A program made the position numbers and the translations under genes. The notes below the pieces were generated by a model, which was not told the DNA's origin, made no database searches, and was given only the letters and a program-made list of their open reading frames with translations. Shown piece by piece: positions 49,701 through 60,721 of a stretch of 64,000 nucleotides of DNA. The DNA is from Prinsepia uniflora (taxonomy: Eukaryota; Streptophyta; Magnoliopsida; Rosales; Rosaceae), in contig CM064867.1 in NCBI GenBank assembly GCA_032719365.1, positions 71,484,136 through 71,548,135 of the forward strand, written 5' to 3'. Numbering within the stretch: position 1 is the stretch's first letter; the number at the start of each line of letters is the position of its first letter.

Positions 49701-52700
49701 CCGCCAGGATCCGGAGGGTTTCTTGACGAGTACGACGTTTGCGACCCACGTGGCGTAAATGGCCTTTCGCACGAAGTGAATGGTGCTGAGCCGAACGATC
49801 TCTTCTTGCATGGTCAGCTGTCGTCCTGCGTCATAAGTCCGCTGCTTCTGGGTGACCGGTTTGAAGGAGGGGCTGATGTTAAGCCTGTGGCAGATGACAT
49901 CCGTGGAGATGCCAGGCATGTCGGCGTAGGACCAAGCAAAGACTTCGCTGTTGTCCCGGAGGAATTGGATGAGTTGTGTCCTGATTTCGGGAGCGAGTGT
50001 GCTTCCAATTTTCACTTGCCGCTCGGGGTTACGCGGACAAAGGGTGATCAGCTCCGTATCCTCCACGGGTTGCGGCTGCGAGACGGCGGAGAGGTCACGC
50101 GGGTCCTCGGGGGGACCCGCCCGTATTTGTTCAAGGAGCTCGGAGTCGACAGGGTCGGCCTCGTAAGCAGCCTCGGCGACGACCATGGTCTCCCGCTTGT
50201 CGCATGGGTTGAGCTTTGTCAGGGCGGTCTGATAGCAGGAGCGGGCGGATTGCTGATTACCGCGGACTTGGCCAGTGCCCATGACGGTCGGAAACTTCAT
50301 GAGAAGGGCCCGAGTGGAGATGACGGCGCTGAGCTGATTGAGGAGTCCCCTACCCAAAATGACGTTATAAGCAGTGGGGCAATCGACTACCAGGAAGGTG
50401 GTGATGGCTGTTGCGATCTTGGGCGCGCTCCCCAGGGAGATAGGCAGGGAGATGGTGCCAAGGGGCATGACAGAATCGCCTGAGAAGCCGAGCAGTGGAG
50501 AACCAGCATGGGTGAGGCTTGCGGAGTTGATGCCCAATTGGTTGAAAGTGTCCATGAAGAGGACGTTCACAGAGCTACCAGTGTCCACCAGGATTCGTCC
50601 AACATCGAAATTGGCGATCTGAGCGCAGATGATCAACGGGTCATCGTGGGGAAAGATAACTCCCCGCTCTTCCTCCTCGGAGAAAGTGATGGGCGTCCAT
50701 CCTGCCCGGGCGACCTTGGCCGCACGCCCATCCGTGATGTTGAATATTTGGTGGTTGGATGTCGTGGCGCGCAAGAAGTTCTTCTTGGCCCGATTGGAGG
50801 TGCAGGAGGAAGAGATGGTGGGGCCCCCGCTGATCGTGTTGATCTGTGGCAGCCCCGGCCCGGGGCGTGCGTGTTGGAGGAACTGGTTGATCTTCCCCTC
50901 CCTTACGAGTGCTTCCACAATGTCGCGGAAGGCCACGTACTCCTCGATGGTATGGCCATTGAACTTGTGATACTGGCAGTGCAAATTGGATTGGATGCCC
51001 GGGCGGGGGCCGCGCGATCGTGCCCGTGGCTTGGGGATCGTGTCCTTGATGCTCATCAAGACGTTCTCAAGGGAGGTGTTCAGGATTGAATAGGTTTCGT
51101 ACTTTGAGGTGGGCCCCGTATGGGGTTTACCTGCCTGGTGGTGGCCTGATCCCTTCCCCTTGTTGTGGTATTTGTCCCTCCCACGATGGTCATTGTTATA
51201 CGTCCCCTTCCGCTTACCGGAGTGTGAGTCAGATCGGTGATCCGTATGCGCGTTATTGGTCGGCGGAGGTGATCGTGCCTGCCGGTTGCTGGGAGGCGGA
51301 GGGCGCGCGCTATTCACGTCAGGTAGGGATGCGACCGGGGGAGAGTTGAAGTGCTCCGCCTTGGCGTGTATTGCCGCTTGCCGCATGAGCTCATTGTAAT
51401 CGTCCCAACCTTGGGTGAAGGCATGGTACTTGAAGGTGGACTCCCGCAGCCCGTTGCGGAAAGCGCGGTAGGCGGCCGTGTCGTCCGTCTCGTGGCACTT
51501 GGAGTATTCCAGGCTGAAACGAGCGGCGTACTGGCGTAGGGGCTCGCTGTCTCCCTGTCGGAGGGTTCCCAGGTCCTCGGTTGTGAGTAGTCGATCCGTC
51601 TGGATCATGAACTGGTTTAAGAAGACCGTGTGTAGGCGGTCGAATGAGTCGATAGACTGTGGTTCCAGGCGATAGAACCAATTGAGCGCGGCCCCGATGA
51701 GGGTGGAGCTGAAAATTAGGCACTGCGCCTCGTCGGAGATATTTTTGAAGGCGAGCGCCGAGTTGTAGTTATTGATATGGGTGTCCGGGTCGCCTTGTCC
51801 GTCATACAAGGCAATCTTCAAGGGTTTGACCTCCGTTTCATGGCGGTACCGCATGATGCGGTCCGTGAAGGGACCAACGTTGGCCCGGGGTCGGGGTAGT
51901 GTCCCAGCCTTGGGTCTGGCGGCCTCCAGATCCCGTACGCGCTGGAGGAGTTCCCGAACCACCTCGTTTGATTGGTCGGGTCGATCTGCCCCACTCGGGC
52001 GGTCGTCGATAGGATGGTTTGCGCTGCTGCCTCTGGGCTTCGTGGGTTGCACCGGTCGCCGCCCGGACGAGGCCGTGGTTGAGCTGGCGTTGTCTTCCAG
52101 CTGGTGCCTGCCGATCGGCGTGGAAGGACTGCCTGGGGGCTGGACGGAGAGCCGCGGAGGCTGTGCGGGTCGGCGTGCCGACCCGGACCTTGACTGGGTG
52201 CCCTGGGATAGGACGGGCAGAGGTGGTTGTGCCTGGATGCGGGGGTCGTGGGTAGGGTAAGTCAGACGGTTGGCCGGGGTCTGCGTCTGTCTCCTGTCGA
52301 GCAGCTCGCGGGCGTCGCGGTAGATCTGTGTTCCCGAGGGGCCAGGCATGTCGGTCTGGTGGAAGAGTAGGCGACCGGACGCCTCCGGTCGGCAGGCGTC
52401 ACCGATCTCGGCTCTGCTGGCATCAAACTCCGGCCGACGAGACGCAGCGGCCAAGGCCCGTTTGGTTGCCTCCCGCTGCTCCTCCAGTTCCTCGCGCGTA
52501 GACTGCAAGATGGCCAGGGTGCTTCCATGTTGTTCCCCCCACACGTGATTCCTGCTCTCGTTGGCAGCGTTGCTCTTCCTGAGTTCGGCAACCTCCAACC
52601 GGAGGGTCCTCAGCATCTCGAGCATGTCATCGGAAGGTAGGCTAGCTCGGGTTCGGCCGCGATCTCCCTGAGGGGTGTTGTTGAGCTCACCGTCGTCCCG

Positions 52701-52712
52701 TTCGGCAGACAT
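46779..52712 (-). pseudogene. gag-pol: Gag-pol polyprotein of the Tat element, one frame broken by two TAG codons
   Basis: A single frame runs from the ATG at 52712 to 46779 (1,978 codons) with in-frame TAG at 49055-49053 and 48308-48306. Domains from the first segment: retrotransposon gag (about 290-455), a zinc-knuckle-like CQYHKFNGHTIEEY lacking the usual second cysteine (579-592), protease with VDTGSS (709-714), and RT (about 975-1165) with FMDAYSG (1041-1047) and YVDD (1105-1108). The first stop follows RT, in the connection before RNase H. The second segment carries RNase H (YVDGSS, EAEYEA), and the second stop is near its end. The last segment carries the HHCC zinc site, and the integrase triad is visible as GLDLIGP, TDNGTQF and the Glu in NGQVEAVNK. 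The copy cannot make full-length pol. Both changes look like C-to-T transitions on one strand. Confidence 0.92.
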
Positions 52713-52774
52713 TGTTCGTCAGCGGAGGGTCGAGCAGGGGTATGTGAGTTGGTGGGTGTTGGTATTGTTCTTCT

Positions 52775-52793
52775 TCCCACAGACGGCGCCAAT
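52775..52793 (-). other. Primer-binding site of the Tat element
   Basis: Read on the minus strand directly after the 5' LTR inner end: ATTGGCGCCGTCTGTGGG. The TGGCGCCGT core complements the 3' end of tRNA-Asp. Confidence 0.8.
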
Positions 52794-53279
52794 TGTTTGA
52801 TCCTGAAATGACCAACTCGATGAGACCCGCTGGGGGTTCTAGGACCAGCCGTGTGGTGTTTCGGGCCCGCCGGGGGCGTTGCGATTCGGCAGGGGTCCTG
52901 CAAAACTAGACACCGGTGTGGTGTCGGCCAAAAGGGCTCCGATGCCAAAGTTAGTATCTGAATGCCGAGAGGCAAGTAAACACAGTGCTCTGGGTCGGTT
53001 CTGAGTGTCTTACCTTTGTGAAGGGTTTCGGGGTATTTATAGTAGCCATAACTGTGGTAGGTGGGCTACTGTTACGGGAGCAGGTGGTGCTTGGTGGCTG
53101 GGAGCCGTCTGACAAGCCCTGGATATCCGGAGGAGGCGCCAGCTGGAGTCCCAACCTGCCTCCGTCAGGGAGTTGGTGTGGCAGAGTTGGTTAGGTGACT
53201 GTCGCAGCCAGCTGTCGTCTGTTCACTGTCAGGTGCCGAATGGCGGGTCTGCAGTATGGTGCCGATCGGCGGGCCGTAG

Positions 53280-56017
53280 TGTAACAACCCGTACCTACGG
53301 GAAGGGTAAAAATGTAATTTTTGTGAAGTTTTGTAAAAAAGGACGATTTTGCCCTTATGTATAGTAAATGAAAAGTTGACTTTTTGTACTATCGATTGGA
53401 TGAGTGTTAGCCCTTGACCGTGACGTAGGTTAGGACGTCACGAGTCCGTAGACAGGTGACAGGTTCGATTCGGACAACCGGAGGAAAAGTTATGATGTAC
53501 GGAAGGTTGGGGGCGTTACCGTAATTTTGAGTCAATAAGGGAAATGTTGACTTTTTGGAGGACTTGTGATTTTCACGTAGACCGAGGACCGTTGGATAGG
53601 TCTCGACGTCCTGAGTTCAACGACAGGCGGCACGCTGTCATCGGACGTCGGACGGAAAAGATACGGGTCTGGAAAGTCTGAGGGCAAAATGGTAATTTTG
53701 TGCAGGAGAGGTATTTTGGTCATTTTCCCTCAGCCCAATCAGATAAGGGCAAGTGGCAGAGATTTTTTGGGCTGGCCTATGGTTGGTGGACACGTGCAGG
53801 GGACTGGATGGTTCCACTACGTTCTCAAGTGTGCACGGCCACACGTTATCCTCATTTGAACCGTGCACACCTTCGAAGGAAACAGAAAACAGAGAGAAGT
53901 GTTGGGTGAGGCGGTGATCGATTCAGTGCAAGGGAGAGGGAAGAGTGAGTTGAGAGAGAGACAGTGAAGCTAGGCGGTGCTGGTGATCACAGTTTGGGGC
54001 TGCAACCGTGCACGGAGGCGACGTGGTGGACGGCTGGATATTTGGAAGAAACAGAGGAGGCAGTGGACGGTGGTGACTGTTGTGTTGTGTGGTGGACCGA
54101 TTCAAGCCACTAGAAGACTCAGGAGGCTACGGGGAGTCCCACGAGCACCGTGGTGGGTGACGGTTCTCACGGCGGCGCCGGAATCGAAGGGACGGGAGAC
54201 ACCAGAGACGGTTGAGGAGCGCACGGGGCGCGAGTGACTTGCTCTGAACTGTGAGTGGACTCTTTCTTACTTCCGAGCATGCCTAACTGTTTTTATTAAG
54301 GTTTTATGATTTTTATGTGTGTTTTTATGTCCTGATGATGATTATATGTGATTGAGATGTTTGCACGTGATTCGAGACATTTTCGGGATTTTGCACGTTT
54401 TTCGAGAAAAAGCGGGTTTTCAGATTTTGATGCTATAATTTAGAAATTTAACCTAAAAATGTTTTCTAATGATGGTAAATGGGTTGTGGAATCTGATTTA
54501 GGATTTTCCTATGGTTTTGTTATGAACATGGATCTTTTTCCGGATTTGGGTTCGGAATGTCGGTTCTGAACGCTGAAAGGGCTTCGAACTAGGGATTCCG
54601 AATTCGAGTTTGGTGATGGGTTTCGGAATGGTTTTACACTGAAATGGATTGGATTTGCTGGATCTGGATATGGGTTTAAAGACCCGGATATTGATTGACG
54701 GGGGACGGGCCCGGATTGAGTTTAAAGACTCGGGAGTTTAAAGACTCGGATATTACGATATTACCCCCGTAGGCCTATTGAGTTTAAAGACTCGGGAGTT
54801 TAAAGACTCGGATTTATATGTGAGGCCTGGTTGAGTTTAAAGACTCGGATAGGTCCAGCAGGTTTGATCGGAAAAAGTGGTTTGATGTTTTTGCTCTGGT
54901 TCTATATCAGTTTTATAGTGTATCTGTTTCTTATGAGGTTTTATAGTGTTTCTGTTTCTTATGATGTTTCATATTATGATTTTTCTAATACTTCGTTGGG
55001 CATGCCTGGTTTTAAACCGGAGGGAACAAATGATTATATTTCTTTACTTTGATTTGATGGTAAACGGTTTTAAAAAACGTTTTCTAATGATGGTAAATGG
55101 GTTGTGGAATCTGATTTAGGATTTTCCTATGGTTTTGTTATGAACATGGATCTTTTTCCGGATTTGGGTTCGGAATGTCGGTTCTGAACGCCGAAAGGGC
55201 TTCGAACTAGGGATTCCGAATTCGAGTTTGGTGATGGGTTTCGGAATGGTTTTACACTGAAATGGATTGGATTTTCTGGATCTGGATATGGGTTTAAAGA
55301 CCCGGATATTGATTGACGGGGGACGGGCCCGGATTGAGTTTAAAGACTCGGGAGTTTAAAGACTCGGATATTACGATATTACCCCCATAGGCCTATTGAG
55401 TTTAAAGACTCGGGAGTTTAAAGACTCGGATTTATATGTGAGGCCTGGTTGAGTTTAAAGACTCGGATAGGTCCAGCAGGTTTGATCGGAAAAAGTGGTT
55501 TGATGTTTTTGCTCTGGTTCTATATCAGTTTTATAGTGTATCTGTTTCTTATGAGGTTTTATAGTGTTTCTGTTTCTTATGATGTTTCATATTATGATTT
55601 TTCTAATACTTCGTTGGGCATGCCTGGTTTTAAACCGGAGGGAACAAATGATTATATTTCTTTACTTTGATTTGATGGTAAACGGTTTTAAAATTTTTAT
55701 TTCCTTTCGGTCCACTCACACCTTCTTTTTTTTCAAATTCCCTCCAGGTCGTGGTGATAGCGCTGGGGTGAACGTTGAGGCAGATATCGAGGCATAGAGC
55801 TTCCGACGTTCTACGTGGCGGACTTAGACTTGTAGGACTTTTGGTGCCCATTTTGTAGAACTATGCTCTAGCTTACTGTTGTATATATTTACTCCTTCGT
55901 CTGATAGTTATGCTTATAGTTGTATTAAGGTCATGTTTTGGTACTGTAAGTGTGATTGTCAGACGGGAGCAGGGTTCATCCCGGGTATCGAGGTGATATT
56001 TGGGACGGGTCCTGACA
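53280..56017 (-). mobile_element. Solo LTR, large-LTR family, reverse, in the Tat 5' LTR
   Basis: It begins TGTAACAACCCG and ends GGTCCTGACA on the plus strand, flanked by CGTAG (53275-53279 and 56018-56022). It matches the reverse complement of 929-3830 in content and ends. It contains a near-perfect 618-bp tandem duplication (54461-55696). Related to the whole family by the CAGACGGGAGCAGGGTTCATCC block near 55957. The youngest nesting layer here, since its host element is itself recent. Confidence 0.93.
54461..55696. repeat. 618-bp tandem duplication within the solo LTR
   Basis: 54461-55078 and 55079-55696 are almost identical. Each copy yields the same 73-residue chance frame (starting at 54831 and 55449). 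Differences seen are single bases (for example GATTTGC versus GATTTTC, CCCCCG versus CCCCCA). The related LTR at 929-3830 has this region only once. Confidence 0.9.
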
Positions 56018-56216
56018 CGTAGGCCGTGAGGGTGCCGATCAGGCGATCGGTCGGCGGCCTTCCTGTCCTGGTGGGACCTGTGCTAGGGTGGTCGGTCGAT
56101 ATGGTATCAACAAAAGGTAAGATCGGTGAACGATCCCACATCGCTCGGGGAGGGAAAGGTGAAGTACCTTATATGTGTGGGCATGTATCTATCTAACACA
56201 AGGCCTTTTGGGAGCT

Positions 56217-56475
56217 CACTACGTCACAGTCATTGGCCAAAGTCCGTTTGACCGTCTGAGTCAAAAGTCAACATTTTGCCCTTACCTTTCAAAATTACCA
56301 AAGTATCCCTCACCTTCGCAGACCCGTAACTTTCACATCCGACCTCCGATTGACGCATGCCGCCTCTCTGCTGATTCAGCGTCTCGAAACCTACTCAACA
56401 GTCTCTTCGGAAAGTCCACAAAGTGTTCCGATCAAAAAGTCAACTTTCGACCCTTATGAACAGGGGCAAAATCGT
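56217..56475 (-). repeat. Truncated reverse LTR fragment next to a gag remnant
   Basis: The segment reads as the complement of the first part of family LTRs such as 22342-24676 (the GAATCCGTAGACAGACGGCATG and AAAGTTGACTTTTTGATCG blocks). Both termini are absent. It replaces the Cassandra 5' LTR from the first base of its 5S domain. Confidence 0.65.
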
Positions 56476-56862
56476 CATCACAGCGTACACCAATCACTTG
56501 CTTTCATTGTGGAGAGCATGGTCACATTAGGAGAGAATGTCCCTACCGGTCGGATCAAAGGGTGACAGACCGTACGGTTGTGGGTCGACACCAAGGACCA
56601 ATGTCGACTTCTATTGGTGGTACTAGTAGTGCCAGAACTGGGCGACCAGGTCGTGGTCAGCCTTCGGGTTCACGAACGTAGACCTTGGAAAGTGTAATAG
56701 AGTGTTATAAGATCTCGGTGTGGCTATAGATGTTGTGATTATTGTTATCTATTGTTATGTTATTGTTATAATATATGTTATTTTACAGTTGTACTGTTGT
56801 GTGTTTGTTTAATAAATAACATGATCGAATTTCGGGGAAGAAATTCCTTAAGGAGGGTAGGT
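56476..56862 (+). pseudogene. Gag zinc-knuckle remnant and polypurine tract of a large-LTR-family element
   Basis: Translation of 56499-56540 gives CFHCGEHGHIRREC, an exact CX2CX4HX4C zinc knuckle of a retroelement nucleocapsid. Stops follow shortly. The segment ends AATTTCGGGGAAGAAATTCC then TTAAGGAGGGTAGG, the polypurine tract directly before an LTR at 56863. No protease, RT or integrase lies between, so this copy has a large internal deletion. It is the only coding trace linked to the large-LTR family in the window. Confidence 0.75.
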
Positions 56863-58060
56863 TGTAACGATCCGGAAATTCGAAAAAGGAAAATTTGAAA
56901 AATTTGAAGGAAATGACGATTTTGCCCCTGGTAATAAGGGTCGAAAGTTGACTTTTTGATCGAAATACTTTTTGGACTTTCCGAAGAGACTGTTGAGTAG
57001 GTCTAGAGACACTGAATCCGCAGACAGACGGCATGTCGAAATCGGACATCGAATGAGAAAGTTATGGTCACGGGACTGAAACCAGTTAAACTTACGTCTT
57101 AGGATTTCGATTAAAATAATATTATAATAGTGAATAGTGATCGATGATTGTGGACACTTGGATGAGTGACAAGTGTCACTCATCCCTTGTTTTGAGGCCC
57201 TAAATTGTGGAACCTGTTTCCCTTTAACCCATTTTAATCATTAATCATCATCCTTAATTATCATTCCGTTAACAAACAAACAGAAAGTGTGAGTTTTTCA
57301 TTCCATAATTAATTCCTTCATTAGCTGATCTTGTGAGGGAAAAATTGAGAGATTGAGAAGACTGAATTAGAGAGAAAAATACGAGGGACAGAGAGGTTAC
57401 TGAAATTTCAAAATTAGAAAATTTGGAAAATTATGGAGAAAATTCGAATTCAAAGTTGTGAGCTCTAAGGATCAAAATTGAAGCTTGATTAAGCTTCCTG
57501 AGATCATTTCGAACTAAACCACAAAACAAAACGGAGGAATTTCATGCCGTTTGGATCAAGAACCGAAGCTCCAATGTCTTCGAAAAATCGAGCTTGAATT
57601 CGAATGGTTAGAGGATTCGAGATTCCTGGAAAGTGTCGGAAATTACGGAAACGCGTGCAGCTCGGAAAACGAGCGGTTTGGACGGTGTGTGAGTGGACGT
57701 TTGTTTTAAAAACCATTATGCATGCATAGTTAAATGTTTTACATGATTGATTGCATGATTTGGCTTGCAATGATGTCATGGTGATTCGGCATGATTAATT
57801 GTGATTTAATGATTATTTTAATCAATTTTTTGGGCACGTTTTACGAGGAATGTACCTTTGGTGTTTTGGGCTAGGCCCGGAGTAAAAGAGGTTTCTAAAA
57901 GGATATTGTGACTTAGTTGATGAGTCAATGATGGTTTCTGGATTATTTTATGTTTTCAATGTGATTTTACGGATTTACGTGTAAATGGCATTTGGGCTTG
58001 AGACCCTGTCGGGAATGCTTTGACTTGGTTTGAAGTCATGGATATGTTTAATATGTGTTT
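56863..58060 (+). repeat. Truncated 3' LTR following the gag remnant
   Basis: It starts TGTAACGATCCGG after a polypurine tract and resembles the LTR at 22342-24676, including the family inverted repeat (57163-57185). It lacks the GGTCCTGTCA end and breaks near 58060, just before the Cassandra PBS. Confidence 0.75.
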
Positions 58061-58133
58061 GTGGAATGGTATCAGAGCTGGACCCTGACCGGAAGTGTGC
58101 CAGCGAGGACACTGGGTCCCAAGGGGGGTGGAT

Positions 58134-58454
58134 TGTAAGACCCGGTCTTGGAAGCAAGAACGGTGAGTAAGACTCGTGAGCTTAGAAAGGTAAGATCGGT
58201 GAACGATCCCACATCGCTCGGGGAGGGAAAGGTGAAGTACCTTATATGTGTGGGCACGTATCTATCTAACACAAGGCCTTTTGGGAGCTTAGTGGCTTTG
58301 GGGGGGATTGGAACCCCAAAGTTAAGCGAGTTGAGGCTGGTGCAATCCATGATAGGTGACCTACTGGGAAGTTGCACGTGAGCTCCCGAAAACAAAACCG
58401 TGAGGGCTGGGCCCAAAGAGGACAATATTGTGTTAGATGGGCGGGGTCGTGACA
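58134..58454 (+). repeat. 3' LTR of the Cassandra element
   Basis: It begins TGTAAGACCCGG and ends GGGTCGTGACA. The first ~180 bp match the two 5' LTR pieces at 42198-42289 and 56118-56216. It contains the 5S-like domain at 58273-58387. Confidence 0.9.
58273..58387 (+). ncRNA. 5S rRNA-like domain within the Cassandra LTR
   Basis: About 115 nt, close to 5S rRNA length. The ends GGGAGCT and AGCTCCC can pair as 5S helix I. The interior has AAGTTAAGCG (box A region) and GATAGGTGACC followed by TACTGGGAAG (box C region), in the 5S order and spacing. Plant 5S rRNA has AAGTTAAGCG and GATGGGTGACCTCCTGGGAAG. The 5' third is more diverged. In Cassandra elements this domain supplies a Pol III promoter. 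It is not a functional ribosomal gene. Confidence 0.88.
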
Positions 58455-60720
58455 TTTATTACTTATAAATTCTATTTAGGGACTTTTGAATAAAAAAAGT
58501 TTGAGGTAAGGTCTTATTTTTTTTAATATACAAGCATTAAAGCTTTTAAATAAAAGTAAAAGTTGTTAAGGGTGTAAAAGTTGTTAAGCTTTTACTCTTG
58601 AAAAATACATACAACTTTGGTACGAATTTCATTTTATGATTCATAGTTGGCTGCATAAAGAATGATAATGCATAAGTCAAAAGTCAAAGCGGAAGATATA
58701 TCGTGGTCAACACTCCAATTTTTGTATGCATCTCTAAAACTTGACCTCTCATACCACCTACAATGAGAGGCTAGATCCTGCCTAAATTGTCCATAATATA
58801 GTCTCTAAAGAAAAAAATATCTCCAATAGGTAAAATTTGGGGCTACATCCGCCTAAGTCTCTGGTGGGCTTTTTTCAAAGACTTTCAAAATTCAATCTCA
58901 AATACAGCTCAGTTCCATCATGGTACACATAAACTTAAAATTTAACTAAAAATTTTGTGGTACTTGATTTCTTTCTTTTTGAATTGTCAAATATTGATAT
59001 TAAATTATGTGGGACTCACTTTAAAAATCATATAATGATTTTAGCCATTCTCATTCCTATTGCTAACGCAACGGTAATATAAATATAAATATATATTTTT
59101 TTTTTCAATTTTTTCCTATAAATATCACTCTAAATTTTACAACACCCACAATATTCTCTTTATTTTTTCAAACTTGTGCTTACAAATTTTTTAGTTGCAC
59201 GTTCCTTCCACCAATTATTACCAAATTATCACCAAAATGAATTTTAATATTGAAGAATATATGACTCTATGCCGAGTTTATATGGTAATTAGTGAAGATA
59301 ATGAAATTAGTAATTCAAAAATCCAATAAAACTATGTGGGGAGTGTATAACAACAATTTTCCGATGTCATCCAGCACATCACTGAGAAAATCGAAGCGTC
59401 TCAAAAATCGGCGATCTAATGGATGAGATTGGGATAAAAAAAAATGATCTAACAGGTGACATTACGATAAGAAAAATATAATCTAGTGTATAAGAATGAA
59501 ATGAGAAGATTTGATCTAACGGTCTATATAGGATGAAATCTTATCTTTTCGAAATTTAGATATTTTTAGGTTAATTGTTTAGGAAAAAAAAATAAAGATT
59601 ACATAATTAATATACATTAAATTAAAAATTTTAATGAAAAAAATTATTTTAATATGCTATATAGCCTGGCACTAGGAGTAATATGCTATATAGCCTGGAA
59701 TATTTTTTTAGGCTATATTTGGAGCTGCATTAACCACAAATACAACCCCAAATGTAGCTTGTCATTGTATGGATGGAGTAGATGAAGCCTTTATCACTTT
59801 TAAAATATGAGAGTAAACTCAAAGGAATGATTCTGAATGTATGGATGGAGCCTTTATAACTTTTAAAATATGGGAGTGTAAATTCTGTGAGAATGTGAAG
59901 GTATAAATGTGATCTCACATCCGAAAGTTGTATAACTTTGTAAAGACTTATAAAGAGTTAAGTCTGTACGCTCATTGCCAATTGATTTTGGGGTGAAATT
60001 TCAACTTCCTTCATGATATTGGAGCGTCTTATCTCACGTGTAAGCTTAACTGTCATATGCTTTCCACGTCACCCAATACAAGTTGAGCACGTGTTAGGTT
60101 TGAAAATTCACCACACGTGAGGAGGCGTGTGAGAATGAGAAAGTACAAATGTCCCACATTGGAAAAGTTGCACAACCTTACAAGACCTTATAAGGAGTTG
60201 GATCTCTCCTGCTATTGCCAATTGATTTTGGGGTGGAACTCAACTTCCTTCAAGCTCAAACAAATGAGTAATTCGTCATTCATCACTAATACTATAACCT
60301 AATGTTAGTGTTACTAATTATTTTCTACAATATATAATAAGAGATTTCAAATTTCGAATTTGACTATTTTAAATAGCGAAATCGTTACCTAAACTCAATG
60401 TATAATAAGAGATTTCAAATTTCGAATTTGACTATTTTAAACATGAACAATTAACTAAAAGCACTTCTATAATGGCACAAATTGTAACATTATATTTTTA
60501 TATTATTTTATTAAAGAAGTTGATTTTCATACTCTAATTTTTTTTCATAATACTTTTCTCCATGCTTGTTAATGACCGGATTGAGTAAACCAAAGAAAAA
60601 TTGATAAGTATATAAGAAAAAAAATGTGGAATATGAAAATCATTTTTTATTATTAATTTTACGCCATTTGAAAAGTCCATAGGTTTTATCATCTTGCTAA
60701 AGCATAATTTGACTTCAAAT
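58455..60720. other. AT-rich intergenic DNA with degraded LTR-like repeats
   Basis: No gene. Two diverged copies of a segment (about 59885-60000 and 60128-60250) share TCCCACATTGGAAAAGTTG, CTTATAAGGAGTT and TTGCCAATTGATTTTGGGGTG motifs, as in some plant LTRs. A ~43-bp direct repeat (ATAATAAGAGATTTCAAATT followed by TCGAATTTGACTATTTTAAA) occurs at about 60337-60379 and 60402-60443. Confidence 0.45.
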
Positions 60721-60721
60721 C

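Larger units (their letters stand above)
42290..56112 (-). mobile_element. Ty3/gypsy LTR retrotransposon, Tat lineage, with an antisense gene
   Basis: LTRs are 42290-42865 (3') and 52794-56112 (5', containing a solo LTR insertion). Target repeats are AAAGG (42285-42289 and 56113-56117). On the minus strand the 5' LTR is followed by TTGGCGCCGTCTGTGGGAA, the PBS typical of Tat/Athila-type elements, 10 nt of it matching the tRNA-Asp 3' end. A polypurine tract (CTTAGGGGACTTA) precedes the 3' LTR. Order: gag-pol 52712-46779, spacer, then an oppositely oriented spliced gene (43349-46242). Only about five LTR differences are visible in 576 bp. Confidence 0.93.
52794..56112 (-). repeat. 5' LTR of the Tat element, interrupted
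   Basis: Outer pieces 52794-53279 and 56018-56112 together match 42290-42865. The break is the solo LTR at 53280-56017. Confidence 0.92.
42198..58454 (+). mobile_element. Cassandra TRIM retrotransposon (5S rRNA-bearing LTRs), split by later insertions
   Basis: The outer pair of TGTAAGACCCGG-starting LTRs is flanked by TTTAT (42193-42197 and 58455-58459). The 5' LTR is in pieces: 42198-42289, then the Tat element 42290-56112, then about 56118-56216. The 3' LTR is complete at 58134-58454 (321 bp). The internal region is tiny: PBS TGGTATCAGAGC at 58067-58078 and a polypurine tract AAGGGGGGTGGA ending at 58133, the layout of a terminal-repeat retrotransposon in miniature. There is no coding capacity, as expected. 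The second half of the 5' LTR is missing, replaced by 56217-58060. Confidence 0.88.

Noticed and set aside
49161..50483. 440-residue plus-strand frame opposite the Tat gag-pol
   Set aside because: It lies exactly antisense to protease and RT coding sequence and arises from codon bias of that frame.
54831..55052. 73-residue hydrophobic frame duplicated at 55449-55670
   Set aside because: The copies are the two units of the 618-bp tandem repeat in a solo LTR. There is no start context or homology supporting a gene.
58273..58387. True 5S rRNA gene
   Set aside because: The sequence is diverged in its 5' third and sits inside an LTR with PBS and polypurine tract. It is the Cassandra 5S-like domain.
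60117..60302. 61-residue frame near the LINE
   Set aside because: It overlaps a degraded repeat shared with 59885-60000 and has no coding signature.
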